Below, piece after piece: positions 39,003 through 47,376 of a DNA stretch of 64,000 nt. The position numbers and the translations under genes were made by a program. Under the pieces are notes generated by a model, which made no database searches, had not been told where the DNA came from, and saw only the letters and a program-made list of their open reading frames with translations. This stretch comes from Treponema bryantii (GTDB lineage: Bacteria > Spirochaetota > Spirochaetia > Treponematales > Treponemataceae). The stretch covers positions 256,558 through 320,557 of the forward strand of contig NZ_FOFU01000001.1 in the NCBI RefSeq assembly GCF_900111035.1. Reading direction: 5' to 3'. The stretch's first letter is position 1, and each line of letters opens with the position of its first letter.

Positions 39003-39666
39003 TATCCTTACAATAAAAAATCTTGAAAAGGTTTATGTAACAGACAGTGAACGTCTCACAGTTCTTAAGGGCCTGAATCTTAATGTTGAGGAAGGTTCTA
39101 AAATTGCTGTAGTAGGTGAGAGCGGTAGTGGAAAAAGTACCCTGCTGAATATTATCGGTGGAATTGATAATGCCACAAGCGGAACTGTAACAGCCGGTGA
39201 ATGGGAAGTAACTTCTCTGACTGAAGCAAAAATGTCTGAATACCGTTCTAATTTTCTTGGTCTGATTTTTCAGTTTCATTACCTTCTCAAAGATTTTACA
39301 GCACTTGAAAATGTTTACATGCCGGCATTGATTGCAGGCTTACCAAAAAAGGATGCAATTGAACGTGCAACTCAGCTTTTGAATGATGTTGGAGTTGCAG
39401 AAAGAAAGGATCACCTTCCATCTCAGCTTTCTGGTGGTGAGCGTCAGAGAGTTGCTGTAGCACGTGCCCTTATAAATGATCCTAGCCTGATTCTTGCTGA
39501 TGAACCTACAGGAAATCTGGACCCTGCAAATGCAGAAAAAATCGGCAGTCTTCTTTTCTCAATGGCAGATAAATATAAAAAGACTTTAATCCTTGTAACT
39601 CATGATATGAAGCTTGCTGCAAATGCAGATTATCAGTTCAGTATTGTAGAGGGAAGACTTAAATGA
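38995..39666 (+). CDS. lolD: LolD-type ABC transporter ATPase
   Basis: 223 residues. Walker [14 protein letters not shown]-loop FQFHYLLKDFTA, signature LSGGERQRVAVARAL, Walker B LILADEPTGNLDP and switch His in VTHD are all present. The sequence is of the MacB/LolD/FtsE class. It is flanked by two FtsX-type permeases with overlaps of 8 and 4 bp, which supports one complex. Confidence 0.95.
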   Translation: MSNILTIKNLEKVYVTDSERLTVLKGLNLNVEEGSKIAVVGESGSGKSTLLNIIGGIDNATSGTVTAGEWEVTSLTEAKMSEYRSNFLGLIFQFHYLLKDFTALENVYMPALIAGLPKKDAIERATQLLNDVGVAERKDHLPSQLSGGERQRVAVARALINDPSLILADEPTGNLDPANAEKIGSLLFSMADKYKKTLILVTHDMKLAANADYQFSIVEGRLK

Positions 39667-40979
39667 TTTTTTCATATTCCTTGAAATTTGCAAAAAGCCT
39701 GATTTTCCCTAAATCTGAAAAGAAGTCTGTTGCACGAAGAAGTCTTTTTGGAGCAGTGCTGTGTATTGGTTTAAGTATTGTTCCTCTTGTTGTAGTAACT
39801 TCAATTACTAACGGCATGATAGACGGAATGACGCAGCGAATTATAGGACTGTCTTCATCTCACATCCAGGCTTATGTTGCATTGGGTATCAGTAAGGTTC
39901 AGATTGCAGAAGATTTTATAGAATATGCTGATGAGGCAGGTGAAGTACGGGGAGTAACCGGTGTATATCCGGAAGTAGAGATTTCTGCAATTGCAGCCGG
40001 TAAAAATGGCCGAAGTGGTATAGAACTCCGTGCCATAGAGAAAGACATCTTTAAGAGAAATAAATCTTTTAATTCATTGTTTGAAGTTTGTGAAGGTGAA
40101 CTTAATGCTTTTATATCTCCGGATGAAAGTGCAAAAAGATCCCCCGCTGTAATAGGAAAAAAACTTGCCGAGGAACTTGAACTTCATGCAGGTGATGCTT
40201 TCCGTGTTATAACTACAAGAACTGCCGGTGATAAAATTGTTCCAAAGCTTACGTCCTTTACTGTTGCGGCAGTAGTTTCTTCTGGATATCAGGAACTGGA
40301 TCAGTTCTGGGTGTTTATTCCAATTGAAGCTGCTTATAACTCACTTTCAATGGAAAGTGCCTCTTATAATGTAATGTTCGAAACAGAAGATGCCTTTTCT
40401 CCAAATCTTGTTTCCATTCAAAAAAAACTTGCCGGAAACTTCGGACGTTATGCAAATGTTTACCGCTGGGACCAGATTCATACAGCTGAGTTTGAAAACT
40501 TTTCATCAACAAAAGTAATGCTTGTATTTGTTATGATGCTCATTGTTCTGGTGGCAACTATAAATATTTCTTCTGCTATTGTAATGCTTGTTATGGAACG
40601 CCAGAAAGAAATTGCAATATTGAAAAGTATTGGTGCAAAGCCTCGGGGCATTACTCTGGCATTTTTGACTGCAGCTCTTGCCTGTGGTGCCGGGGGGCTT
40701 GTAATTGGGCTTCCAATCGGTATAATTCTTACAGTTTTTTCAAATCAGATTGTTCATGGGCTTGAAAGTCTTGTGAATTTGATTTCTGCTATGGGTGGGG
40801 GCGGAGAAATCCATCTTATGGATCCTGCCTATTATTTATCTGAAATTCCAGTTGAAATTCCTGGAATTCAGATTATCCTTATATCCGTATCAGTTTTGAT
40901 TCTTTCAGTGCTGGTTTCTTATATTCCTGCACGAAAAGCTGGTCGTGAAAAACCGCTCGATATATTGAGAAAGAATTAA
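39663..40979 (+). CDS. LolC/LolE-type ABC permease (second)
   Basis: 438 residues, paralogous to the permease at 37701. An N-terminal helix (about 28-55), an extracytoplasmic domain (about 60-285) and three C-terminal helices are seen, with the motif ERQKEIAILKSIGAKPRGI. It is the second half of the presumed LolCDE-like transporter. The end PLDILRKN is typical of the family. mcsA follows 21 bp later. Confidence 0.88.
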   Translation: MIFSYSLKFAKSLIFPKSEKKSVARRSLFGAVLCIGLSIVPLVVVTSITNGMIDGMTQRIIGLSSSHIQAYVALGISKVQIAEDFIEYADEAGEVRGVTGVYPEVEISAIAAGKNGRSGIELRAIEKDIFKRNKSFNSLFEVCEGELNAFISPDESAKRSPAVIGKKLAEELELHAGDAFRVITTRTAGDKIVPKLTSFTVAAVVSSGYQELDQFWVFIPIEAAYNSLSMESASYNVMFETEDAFSPNLVSIQKKLAGNFGRYANVYRWDQIHTAEFENFSSTKVMLVFVMMLIVLVATINISSAIVMLVMERQKEIAILKSIGAKPRGITLAFLTAALACGAGGLVIGLPIGIILTVFSNQIVHGLESLVNLISAMGGGGEIHLMDPAYYLSEIPVEIPGIQIILISVSVLILSVLVSYIPARKAGREKPLDILRKN

Positions 40980-41000
40980 TCGAACGGGAGGGTGGGCGTT

Positions 41001-41315
41001 ATGAAGTGTTGTTCGGTGTGCGGATGCACCTTTGATCAGATCGTAAAGTCTCAAAGAATTGGCTGTGCAGAGTGTTATTACACCTTTGCAGAGGAATTCC
41101 GTGCGACTCTTGAAACTTACGGAATTTCAGGAGAGTATAAGGGCTCTCTGCCAAAACGCCTGAAGGGCTACCGTTCTACACTAGTTGACCGCATGACAAT
41201 GCAGATTAAGCTTGAAGAAGCTGTAGCAGCAGAAGATTACGAAAAGGCTGCTTTATATCGCGATTATCTAAAGGTTTTGAATCATGGCACGGAAATCAAA
41301 GACGGACAACAGTAA
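41001..41315 (+). CDS. mcsA: McsA-like zinc/UVR-motif protein, short
   Basis: 104 residues. Cysteine pairs CCSVCGC and CAEC suggest one zinc site. The end holds a UVR motif (KLEEAVAAEDYEKAALYRD). Bacillus McsA (about 185 residues) has two zinc clusters and activates the arginine kinase McsB, so this is a reduced form. ATG 41001 is preferred over GTG 40992 because GGGAGG (40986-40991) is placed correctly. It is followed by mcsB with a 32-bp overlap. Confidence 0.85.
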   Translation: MKCCSVCGCTFDQIVKSQRIGCAECYYTFAEEFRATLETYGISGEYKGSLPKRLKGYRSTLVDRMTMQIKLEEAVAAEDYEKAALYRDYLKVLNHGTEIKDGQQ

Positions 41316-42414
41316 TTCAGAGAAAAAAACGGGCAGTGCAGCTGGTACTGCCGGTGAAAATGTCTGGTTTTCAATGCCTGGAAAATATGATGATGTAGTT
41401 ATTTCTACAAGGGCTCGAATTTCCAGAAATCTTGCAGATTTTCCTTTCCCTTCAAAAATGAGCGCAGATGATAAAGCACGTGTTCAATCTTTAGTTTATG
41501 ATGCCTTTTCTGGTGCTGAAAACTGGCGTTTTATTGATATGTCTCAGATTTCGGAGCCCGGAAAACAGATTTTACAGGATAAAAATATTCTTGATGAAGA
41601 ATGCGGAGCTGCGGTAATCAATTATGGTGATGAAAGTTCCAGTTGTCTTGTAAATGGTATAGATCATATAAAAGTATCATCGTTTGTTTCAGGACTGGAC
41701 TGTGAAAAAGCAATGGAAAAGGTCTATAAAACAGACGAATTTCTTCAGGAAAAGCTCCAGTTTGCAGCAAGTATTGATTTTGGATACCTTACAAGTCAGA
41801 TTAAGGACTGTGGAACCGGCTTAAAGTTCAGTGTACGGGTTTTTCTGCCGTCTATAGTGCTTTCCGGTCAGTTTGAATCTATTGTGAGCCTTGTACATTC
41901 AAAAAAAATGTCTATAAAGCCAGTTTTTAAGAGTGAACAGCTGGCTGATTTTTCAAACTGCCTTTTTGATATTACAACTACCAGCTGCGCAGAAGGAACT
42001 GAACTCGACCAGATGGCCGGAATTCACTCGATTGCAAGCGTTATTTTAAAAAAGGAACGCAAGATTCGGTCAAATTTTGCCGATAATAATCCTACAGTAG
42101 TCTTGAATTTTTTTAAGCAAAGCTATGCCCGTGCAATGTATTCACTGCTGCTTTCGTATGAAGAAGCAGTAAGTATTATATCTGCCGTTAAATGGGGGCT
42201 TCAGCTCAAGCTTGTAAAGGGAATTACGGAGACCGAACTGAACGGACTTTATTACCGTGTTAAGGATGGTCATCTCAAATACCTTTGCGACAATTTTGCC
42301 TTTACCTTTGAAGAGGATATTAAGGCCAGCAGTGCTTTGCAGATAAAAAGACTCAGGACAATTGTAATTCAGCAGGCCTTTGAGGGAATCGTTAATGAAA
42401 AACCTGTCTCCTAG
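41284..42414 (+). CDS. mcsB: McsB-like guanido kinase homologue, probably catalytically degenerate
   Basis: 376 residues. The fold of the ATP:guanido phosphotransferase family is recognisable from ISTRARISRNLADFPFP, DHIKVSSF and GTGLKFSVRVFLPS. In active McsB the catalytic Glu pair is in NEEDH. Here the stretch is NGIDH (residues 124-128). The loop Cys of LTSCPTN is Gln (LTSQIKD, residues 169-175), and the C-terminal RDxxRA phospho-arginine pocket motif is not found. Position between mcsA and clpC fits a role in ClpC targeting, perhaps as an adaptor rather than a kinase (inference). Confidence 0.85.
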   Translation: MARKSKTDNSNSEKKTGSAAGTAGENVWFSMPGKYDDVVISTRARISRNLADFPFPSKMSADDKARVQSLVYDAFSGAENWRFIDMSQISEPGKQILQDKNILDEECGAAVINYGDESSSCLVNGIDHIKVSSFVSGLDCEKAMEKVYKTDEFLQEKLQFAASIDFGYLTSQIKDCGTGLKFSVRVFLPSIVLSGQFESIVSLVHSKKMSIKPVFKSEQLADFSNCLFDITTTSCAEGTELDQMAGIHSIASVILKKERKIRSNFADNNPTVVLNFFKQSYARAMYSLLLSYEEAVSIISAVKWGLQLKLVKGITETELNGLYYRVKDGHLKYLCDNFAFTFEEDIKASSALQIKRLRTIVIQQAFEGIVNEKPVS

Positions 42415-44977
42415 AGCAAAAAAAATCTTGATGGTACTGGCACAGGATGAAGCCAGAAAAATCGGAAGCACACAACTTTTACCAGAGCATGTTGTTCTCG
42501 CAATTTTGAAATCAAAGGAAGGTCTTGGATATTCTGCAATTTCAGAGCTGGGCCTTGATTCATCTAAGCTCGAAACTGCAATTGAAACTTTTTTCCGTGA
42601 TGATATCCGGAATCCAACTCTCGACTCAATTCCAAAGAGTCGTCGTTATCAGTTTTTGATTGATATAGCAGATATTGAATCTTCTGCTTTACATAATAAT
42701 TATATTGGTACTGAACATCTTCTGCTTGCAGCTATTCGTGATGAAGGTAGTGTTACTGCAAAGTTCTTTGCAGATGAAGGCTACACAATTATGGATGCCC
42801 GATTTACTATGATGGAACTTCAGGCAGATGTCGGTTCTTCAATCCGACAGAAGGATGCAGAGAGTCTTGTTGATTCTGTTTTCAGAAGTCTCTTAAATGA
42901 CGATGCCGGTGGCGGGCTTTTTGGTGTTTTTGATGAAAAAAAATCAGAAAGAAAGCAGCCAATTGATAAATCTAATGCCGGACAGAAGCAGTCATTCCTT
43001 GCAGAATACAGCCGCGACCTTACTAAACTTGCACGCGAAAATAAAGATGATCCTGTTGTTGGACGCGATAAGGAAATCCATCGCGTAATTCAGATTCTTT
43101 CTCGCCGAACTAAAAATAATCCTGTTCTTACTGGAGAACCAGGCGTTGGAAAAACTGCAATTGTAGAAGGACTCGCTCAGCACATTGCCGCAGGAAAAGT
43201 TCCGGAAGGCCTTTTGAATAAACGTATTTTATCGCTTGATCTTGCTGCAATTGTTGCAGGTACTAAGTACCGCGGTGAGTTTGAAGAGCGCATGAAAAAG
43301 ATGATGAAGGAGCTTCAGGATAATAAGGACATCATCCTCTTTATCGATGAACTTCACACAATTATTGGAGCTGGTGGTCCGGAAGGAACAATGGATGCTT
43401 CAAACATCATGAAACCGGCTCTTTCACGCGGTGAGATTCAGATTATTGGTGCAACTACAACAAAAGAATATACCCGTCATATTGAAAAGGATCTTGCACT
43501 TGAACGCCGTTTCCAGGTTGTTAAGGTTGAAGAACCGGGAGATCAGGAAACAGAAGAGATTCTTAATGGCATTAAAACAAAATATGAAAACTACCATAGG
43601 GTAGTTTATGATGATGCTGTTGTTCCTGCAATTGTAAAGCTTAGCCGCCGCTATATTCCTGAGAAGGTTTTGCCAGATAAGGCTATTGATATTCTTGATG
43701 AAGCTGGAGCTGCTAAAAAAATTCAGGAAGAAGCACGTCCAGCTGAACTTGCTGAACTTGAACAGAATATCAGTCAATTGATAGAAGAAAAGACTTCACT
43801 TGTAAAAAATCAGGATTATGAAAGTGCTGCTCTTGTACGAGATAAAGTTATTGATCTCAAACGTCGTCTGAATGTATATACAGATCTCTGGAAGAAAAAC
43901 GGAAGCACTGGTACAAAGCGTGTTACAGTTTCTGATGTAGAACATATTATCAGTGAGATGACAGGTGTTCCTGTCGAGCGTCTTTCTTCATCAGAAGCTG
44001 AGCGTATCGTTCACATGGAAGATGAACTTCACAATACTGTAATTGGACAGAACAGTGCCGTAAGTGTAATCAGCGGTGCAATCCGTCGCGCACGTGCCGG
44101 TATATCTTCTCCAAAACATCCGGTCGGTAGTTTTATTTTCCTTGGACCTACAGGTGTCGGTAAAACTCAGCTTGCTAAGGCTCTTGCTAAATATCTTTTT
44201 GGAAGCGAAGATTCGTTAATCAGAATTGATATGTCTGACTATATGGAAAAGCATACTGCGAGCCGCCTTGTTGGAGCACCTCCTGGATACGTTGGTTACG
44301 AAGAGGGTGGTGTGCTTACAGAAAAAGTTCGCCGTCATCCATATTCAGTTGTATTGCTCGATGAAATCGAAAAAGCACATCCAGATATCTTCAATCTGCT
44401 TTTGCAGCTTCTTGAAGAAGGTGAGCTTTCGGATAATCTCGGCCACACTGTAAACTTCCGCAATACTGTAATCATTATGACAAGTAATGCTGGTGCCCGT
44501 CAGATTACAAATGAAGGTCGTGTTGGCTTTGGAACTCTGGACGGAGTTATGCCGTACGAAGAAATCAAAGCGGGTGCAATGAATGAGCTTAAAAAACTTT
44601 TAAGTCCTGAACTCATAAACCGTATTGATGACGTTATTGTATTTGATGCACTTTCAAAGAAAGAAGTTTCTAAGATTCTCGATATACAGCTTGCAGAACT
44701 TGGTGAACGCCTTGCAGAAAAAGGTCTTACAATCAGCCTTAAGCCAAAAGCTAAGGAATACCTTATTGAAAACGGCTATAATCCTGCAATGGGTGCTCGT
44801 CCAATGAAGAGACTCATCCGAAAGGAGATAGAAGATCCTCTTTCTATGGAACTTCTCTCTAATGCCGGAAAAGATTATAATACAGTAACAATAGAATGCA
44901 ATTCAGGAAAAATCAAAGTTCATCTGGAAAAAACAGAAGACAAAGTTCCTGTAGTTGCAGTGAAGGAGAGAATATGA
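42395..44977 (+). CDS. clpC: ATP-dependent Clp protease ATPase ClpC
   Basis: 860 residues. A double Clp N domain (1-150), first AAA+ domain (Walker A GEPGVGKTAIVEGLA), middle domain with a UVR motif (EKTSLVKNQDYESAALVRDK) and second AAA+ domain (GPTGVGKTQLAKALA) are seen. It unfolds substrates for ClpP. The UVR motif could contact McsA. ATG 42395 has GAGGG (42382-42386) eight bases upstream and overlaps mcsB by 20 bp. No ctsR or clpP is present here. Confidence 0.95.
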   Translation: MKNLSPRAKKILMVLAQDEARKIGSTQLLPEHVVLAILKSKEGLGYSAISELGLDSSKLETAIETFFRDDIRNPTLDSIPKSRRYQFLIDIADIESSALHNNYIGTEHLLLAAIRDEGSVTAKFFADEGYTIMDARFTMMELQADVGSSIRQKDAESLVDSVFRSLLNDDAGGGLFGVFDEKKSERKQPIDKSNAGQKQSFLAEYSRDLTKLARENKDDPVVGRDKEIHRVIQILSRRTKNNPVLTGEPGVGKTAIVEGLAQHIAAGKVPEGLLNKRILSLDLAAIVAGTKYRGEFEERMKKMMKELQDNKDIILFIDELHTIIGAGGPEGTMDASNIMKPALSRGEIQIIGATTTKEYTRHIEKDLALERRFQVVKVEEPGDQETEEILNGIKTKYENYHRVVYDDAVVPAIVKLSRRYIPEKVLPDKAIDILDEAGAAKKIQEEARPAELAELEQNISQLIEEKTSLVKNQDYESAALVRDKVIDLKRRLNVYTDLWKKNGSTGTKRVTVSDVEHIISEMTGVPVERLSSSEAERIVHMEDELHNTVIGQNSAVSVISGAIRRARAGISSPKHPVGSFIFLGPTGVGKTQLAKALAKYLFGSEDSLIRIDMSDYMEKHTASRLVGAPPGYVGYEEGGVLTEKVRRHPYSVVLLDEIEKAHPDIFNLLLQLLEEGELSDNLGHTVNFRNTVIIMTSNAGARQITNEGRVGFGTLDGVMPYEEIKAGAMNELKKLLSPELINRIDDVIVFDALSKKEVSKILDIQLAELGERLAEKGLTISLKPKAKEYLIENGYNPAMGARPMKRLIRKEIEDPLSMELLSNAGKDYNTVTIECNSGKIKVHLEKTEDKVPVVAVKERI

Positions 44978-45966
44978 AAAAAATCGGATTGTTGATTACT
45001 TCGGTAATCTTCAGTGCAATCAGCTTATTTGCTGATGAGTCAGTAATTCATGTAGGCGTCTTAAATGGACCAACCTGTATACCGGCCGCATACATGATTG
45101 AAAACAATAAGACTGTAACTGCCGGCGAAAAATCAGCTGACCTTAGTTTTGAAAAGTTTGCCGACCCACAGGCTTTACTTCCAAAGTTAATTAAAAAAGA
45201 AGTAGATATCGGTTTTATGCCTGTGAATGTTGCAGCTAAAGTTTATAATTCTGGAAACAAAGCTTTGCTTTTGTGTGCAGTTACAGGTAAAGGAAATCTG
45301 AGCCTTATAACTACAAACACAGAGATTAAGCGTTTTACAGATTTAAAGAAAAAAACTGTTTATGTAGCAGGTCAGGGAGCAACTCCTGAATATATGTTCC
45401 GTTACATTCTGGATGAAAACAAACTCTCTTATTCAAGTGATGGAAAAACTGCAGACGTAAAGCTGGATTTTTCTATTCCGACAGCACAGATTGCAGCTCA
45501 GATGATTTCTGGAAAAATTGAATATGCTGTAGTTCCAGAGCCATTTGCTACAATCGCACAGATAAAATCCGACAGTGTAAAAGCAGCTTTAGATCTTCAA
45601 AAAGAATATCTTGAGTTAAGCGGTTCAAAAGAAATTTATCCGCTTTCTGTAATGGTAGTCCGGGCAGATTTTGCAAAAGAGAATAAAGAACTTTTTGAAG
45701 CCTTCCTTTATGAATATGAAAAATCTGTTTCCTGGACAATTGCAAATCCTGCTGAAGCTGGTAAACTTACTGAAAAAGCAGAACTTGGACTTGCGGCAGG
45801 TATAGTAACAAAAGCAATTCCTGTTTCAAATTATGTTTACATTCCTGCTGATAAAGCAAAGAAACAGATTGAAGAAATGCTTTCAATTTTCCTGAAGTGT
45901 GATAAGACATCTATTGGTGGAAAGCTTCCGGATAAAAACTTTTACTATGGACAAAAAACAAAATAA
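44974..45966 (+). CDS. ABC transporter substrate-binding protein, NMT1/THI5-like
   Basis: 330 residues with a signal peptide (MKKIGLLITSVIFSAISLF). The body resembles periplasmic binding proteins of the nitrate/sulfonate/thiamine-precursor group (VGVLNGPTCIPAAYMIE, KKTVYVAGQGATPEYMFR). The substrate cannot be told. The ATG overlaps the clpC stop (ATGA) and AAGGAGAG precedes it, so it is co-transcribed with clpC. The permease follows with an overlap, but no ATPase. Confidence 0.88.
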   Translation: MKKIGLLITSVIFSAISLFADESVIHVGVLNGPTCIPAAYMIENNKTVTAGEKSADLSFEKFADPQALLPKLIKKEVDIGFMPVNVAAKVYNSGNKALLLCAVTGKGNLSLITTNTEIKRFTDLKKKTVYVAGQGATPEYMFRYILDENKLSYSSDGKTADVKLDFSIPTAQIAAQMISGKIEYAVVPEPFATIAQIKSDSVKAALDLQKEYLELSGSKEIYPLSVMVVRADFAKENKELFEAFLYEYEKSVSWTIANPAEAGKLTEKAELGLAAGIVTKAIPVSNYVYIPADKAKKQIEEMLSIFLKCDKTSIGGKLPDKNFYYGQKTK

Positions 45967-46705
45967 AATCCTTAGTCAAATCTTATCTCCAATTATACTT
46001 CTAATTCTATGGTATGCGGTCGCCTTTTTTATGAAGGCTCCGCTTATTCTTCCATATCCGCATACAGTTCTGCTAAGACTTTTTGAGCTTACCGGAACTG
46101 TTGTTTTTTGGAAAAGTTTTTTATTTACTTTTCTGCGTGTTTTATATGCCTTCATTATTTCTTTAGTAATAGGATTTTTTGCCGGGCTTTTAGCAGCAGA
46201 TTTTCCAGCCTTTAAATCTTTTCTGAAGTTTCCACTTGCAGTTATTCGTATAACTCCAGTTGTTACCTTTATCTTAATCACATTATTCTGGTTTAAATCT
46301 GGAATGGTTCCTGTTGTTGCTGGAGTCTTAATGTCACTTCCTGTAATGATAACTGCCTGCGAAAAAGGTTTTGAAAAAAATCCTGAAAATATGGAAAAAC
46401 TTTTTAAGGCCGGTTGTTATGGTTTTACCGGCTTTAAGGCATTCAGATATATCAGATTACCTTCGGCAAGTCCTTCAATTATTGCAGGAGCAGAATCTGT
46501 ATTCGGCTTATGCTGGAAGGTCGTTGCTGCCGGTGAAGTTTTAAGTGTACCTCGCTATGCAACAGGAACTCTTATGCAAAAAGCTCAGGTACATCTGGAA
46601 ACAGCCGATGTCCTTGCAATAACCTGTGCATTGATTATTTTCAGTTCTTTATGCCAGTGGGGCATTAAAAAAATCAGTAGTAAAAAACTCCAAAAAGCAT
46701 TATAA
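45947..46705 (+). CDS. ABC transporter permease, SsuC/TauC type
   Basis: 252 residues with about six membrane helices. The EAA-like loop (KAGCYGFTGFKAFRYIRLPSA, about residues 160-180) marks the BPD_transp_1 family. It pairs with the binding protein before it, whose gene it overlaps by 20 bp. The ATG at 45947 is chosen because an upstream start would add only a polar overlap. No ATP-binding gene follows within 17 kb. Confidence 0.87.
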   Translation: MDKKQNKILSQILSPIILLILWYAVAFFMKAPLILPYPHTVLLRLFELTGTVVFWKSFLFTFLRVLYAFIISLVIGFFAGLLAADFPAFKSFLKFPLAVIRITPVVTFILITLFWFKSGMVPVVAGVLMSLPVMITACEKGFEKNPENMEKLFKAGCYGFTGFKAFRYIRLPSASPSIIAGAESVFGLCWKVVAAGEVLSVPRYATGTLMQKAQVHLETADVLAITCALIIFSSLCQWGIKKISSKKLQKAL

Positions 46706-46706
46706 T
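46701..46706 (+). promoter_or_regulatory. -10 box TATAAT upstream of the phosphoribosyltransferase
   Basis: TATAAT lies 37 nt before the ATG at 46744. GAGG (46733-46736) is a usable ribosome binding site. No convincing -35 is visible. Confidence 0.35.
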
Positions 46707-46743
46707 TTAATGATATACAAGGTGTTATTTTTGAGGTTTTAGA

Positions 46744-47361
46744 ATGATTAAAGAATTTTTACCGTATGACGTTGTCAGAAACGATGCGCTTAAACTGGCT
46801 CATAAAATCTATAAAGATGGTTTTATTCCAGATGTAATTTACTGTTCACTTCGTGGCGGCGCTTACATGGCAAACGTTATCAGTGAGTATTTTAAAATTA
46901 TCAGTAAGAGAGAGAAATTTCATCCTGTTTTGTACGCAGGAGTAGTAGCACGTTCATATTCAGATGTTGCTCAGCACACAAAAGTTTTTATTGATGGCTG
47001 GACTTATCCTCCAGAGAATCTCCGTCCGGGAGATAAGATTCTTTTAGTTGATGATATTTTTGATTCTGGACGTACAATCAATTCACTGGTTGAGACTCTT
47101 ATCAACAGTCGCGGTATGCCACGTGAAGATATCAAAGTTGTTGTTCATGATTATAAGTATTTTACTTATCAGAAAGAACAGCTTCCAATTCAGCCGGATT
47201 ATTTCTGCCGTAAGTTTGTAATCAATACACCAGATGAAAACCGCTGGATTCATTATATGAGCCACGAGCTTGTTGGACTTTCAAAAGAAGAACTTGAGAA
47301 GAATTATTATTCTCAGGATCCTGAGCTTCGCGATATTCTTGGACCTTTCCTTGAATCTTAG
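46744..47361 (+). CDS. Phosphoribosyltransferase, purine type
   Basis: 205 residues. The PRPP-binding motif LLVDDIFDSGRTI is intact, and CSLRGGAYMA is the loop-I region. The length and layout fit hypoxanthine or xanthine phosphoribosyltransferases of purine salvage, but the base specificity cannot be read from the sequence. A promoter-like box upstream suggests a separate transcript from the ABC transporter genes. Confidence 0.85.
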   Translation: MIKEFLPYDVVRNDALKLAHKIYKDGFIPDVIYCSLRGGAYMANVISEYFKIISKREKFHPVLYAGVVARSYSDVAQHTKVFIDGWTYPPENLRPGDKILLVDDIFDSGRTINSLVETLINSRGMPREDIKVVVHDYKYFTYQKEQLPIQPDYFCRKFVINTPDENRWIHYMSHELVGLSKEELEKNYYSQDPELRDILGPFLES

Positions 47362-47376
47362 CTTTTGGAGTTAGCT

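Noticed and set aside
44850-44973. Riboswitch before the ABC binding-protein gene
   Set aside because: The upstream bases are clpC coding sequence with no leader, and no thiamine or other box was recognised.
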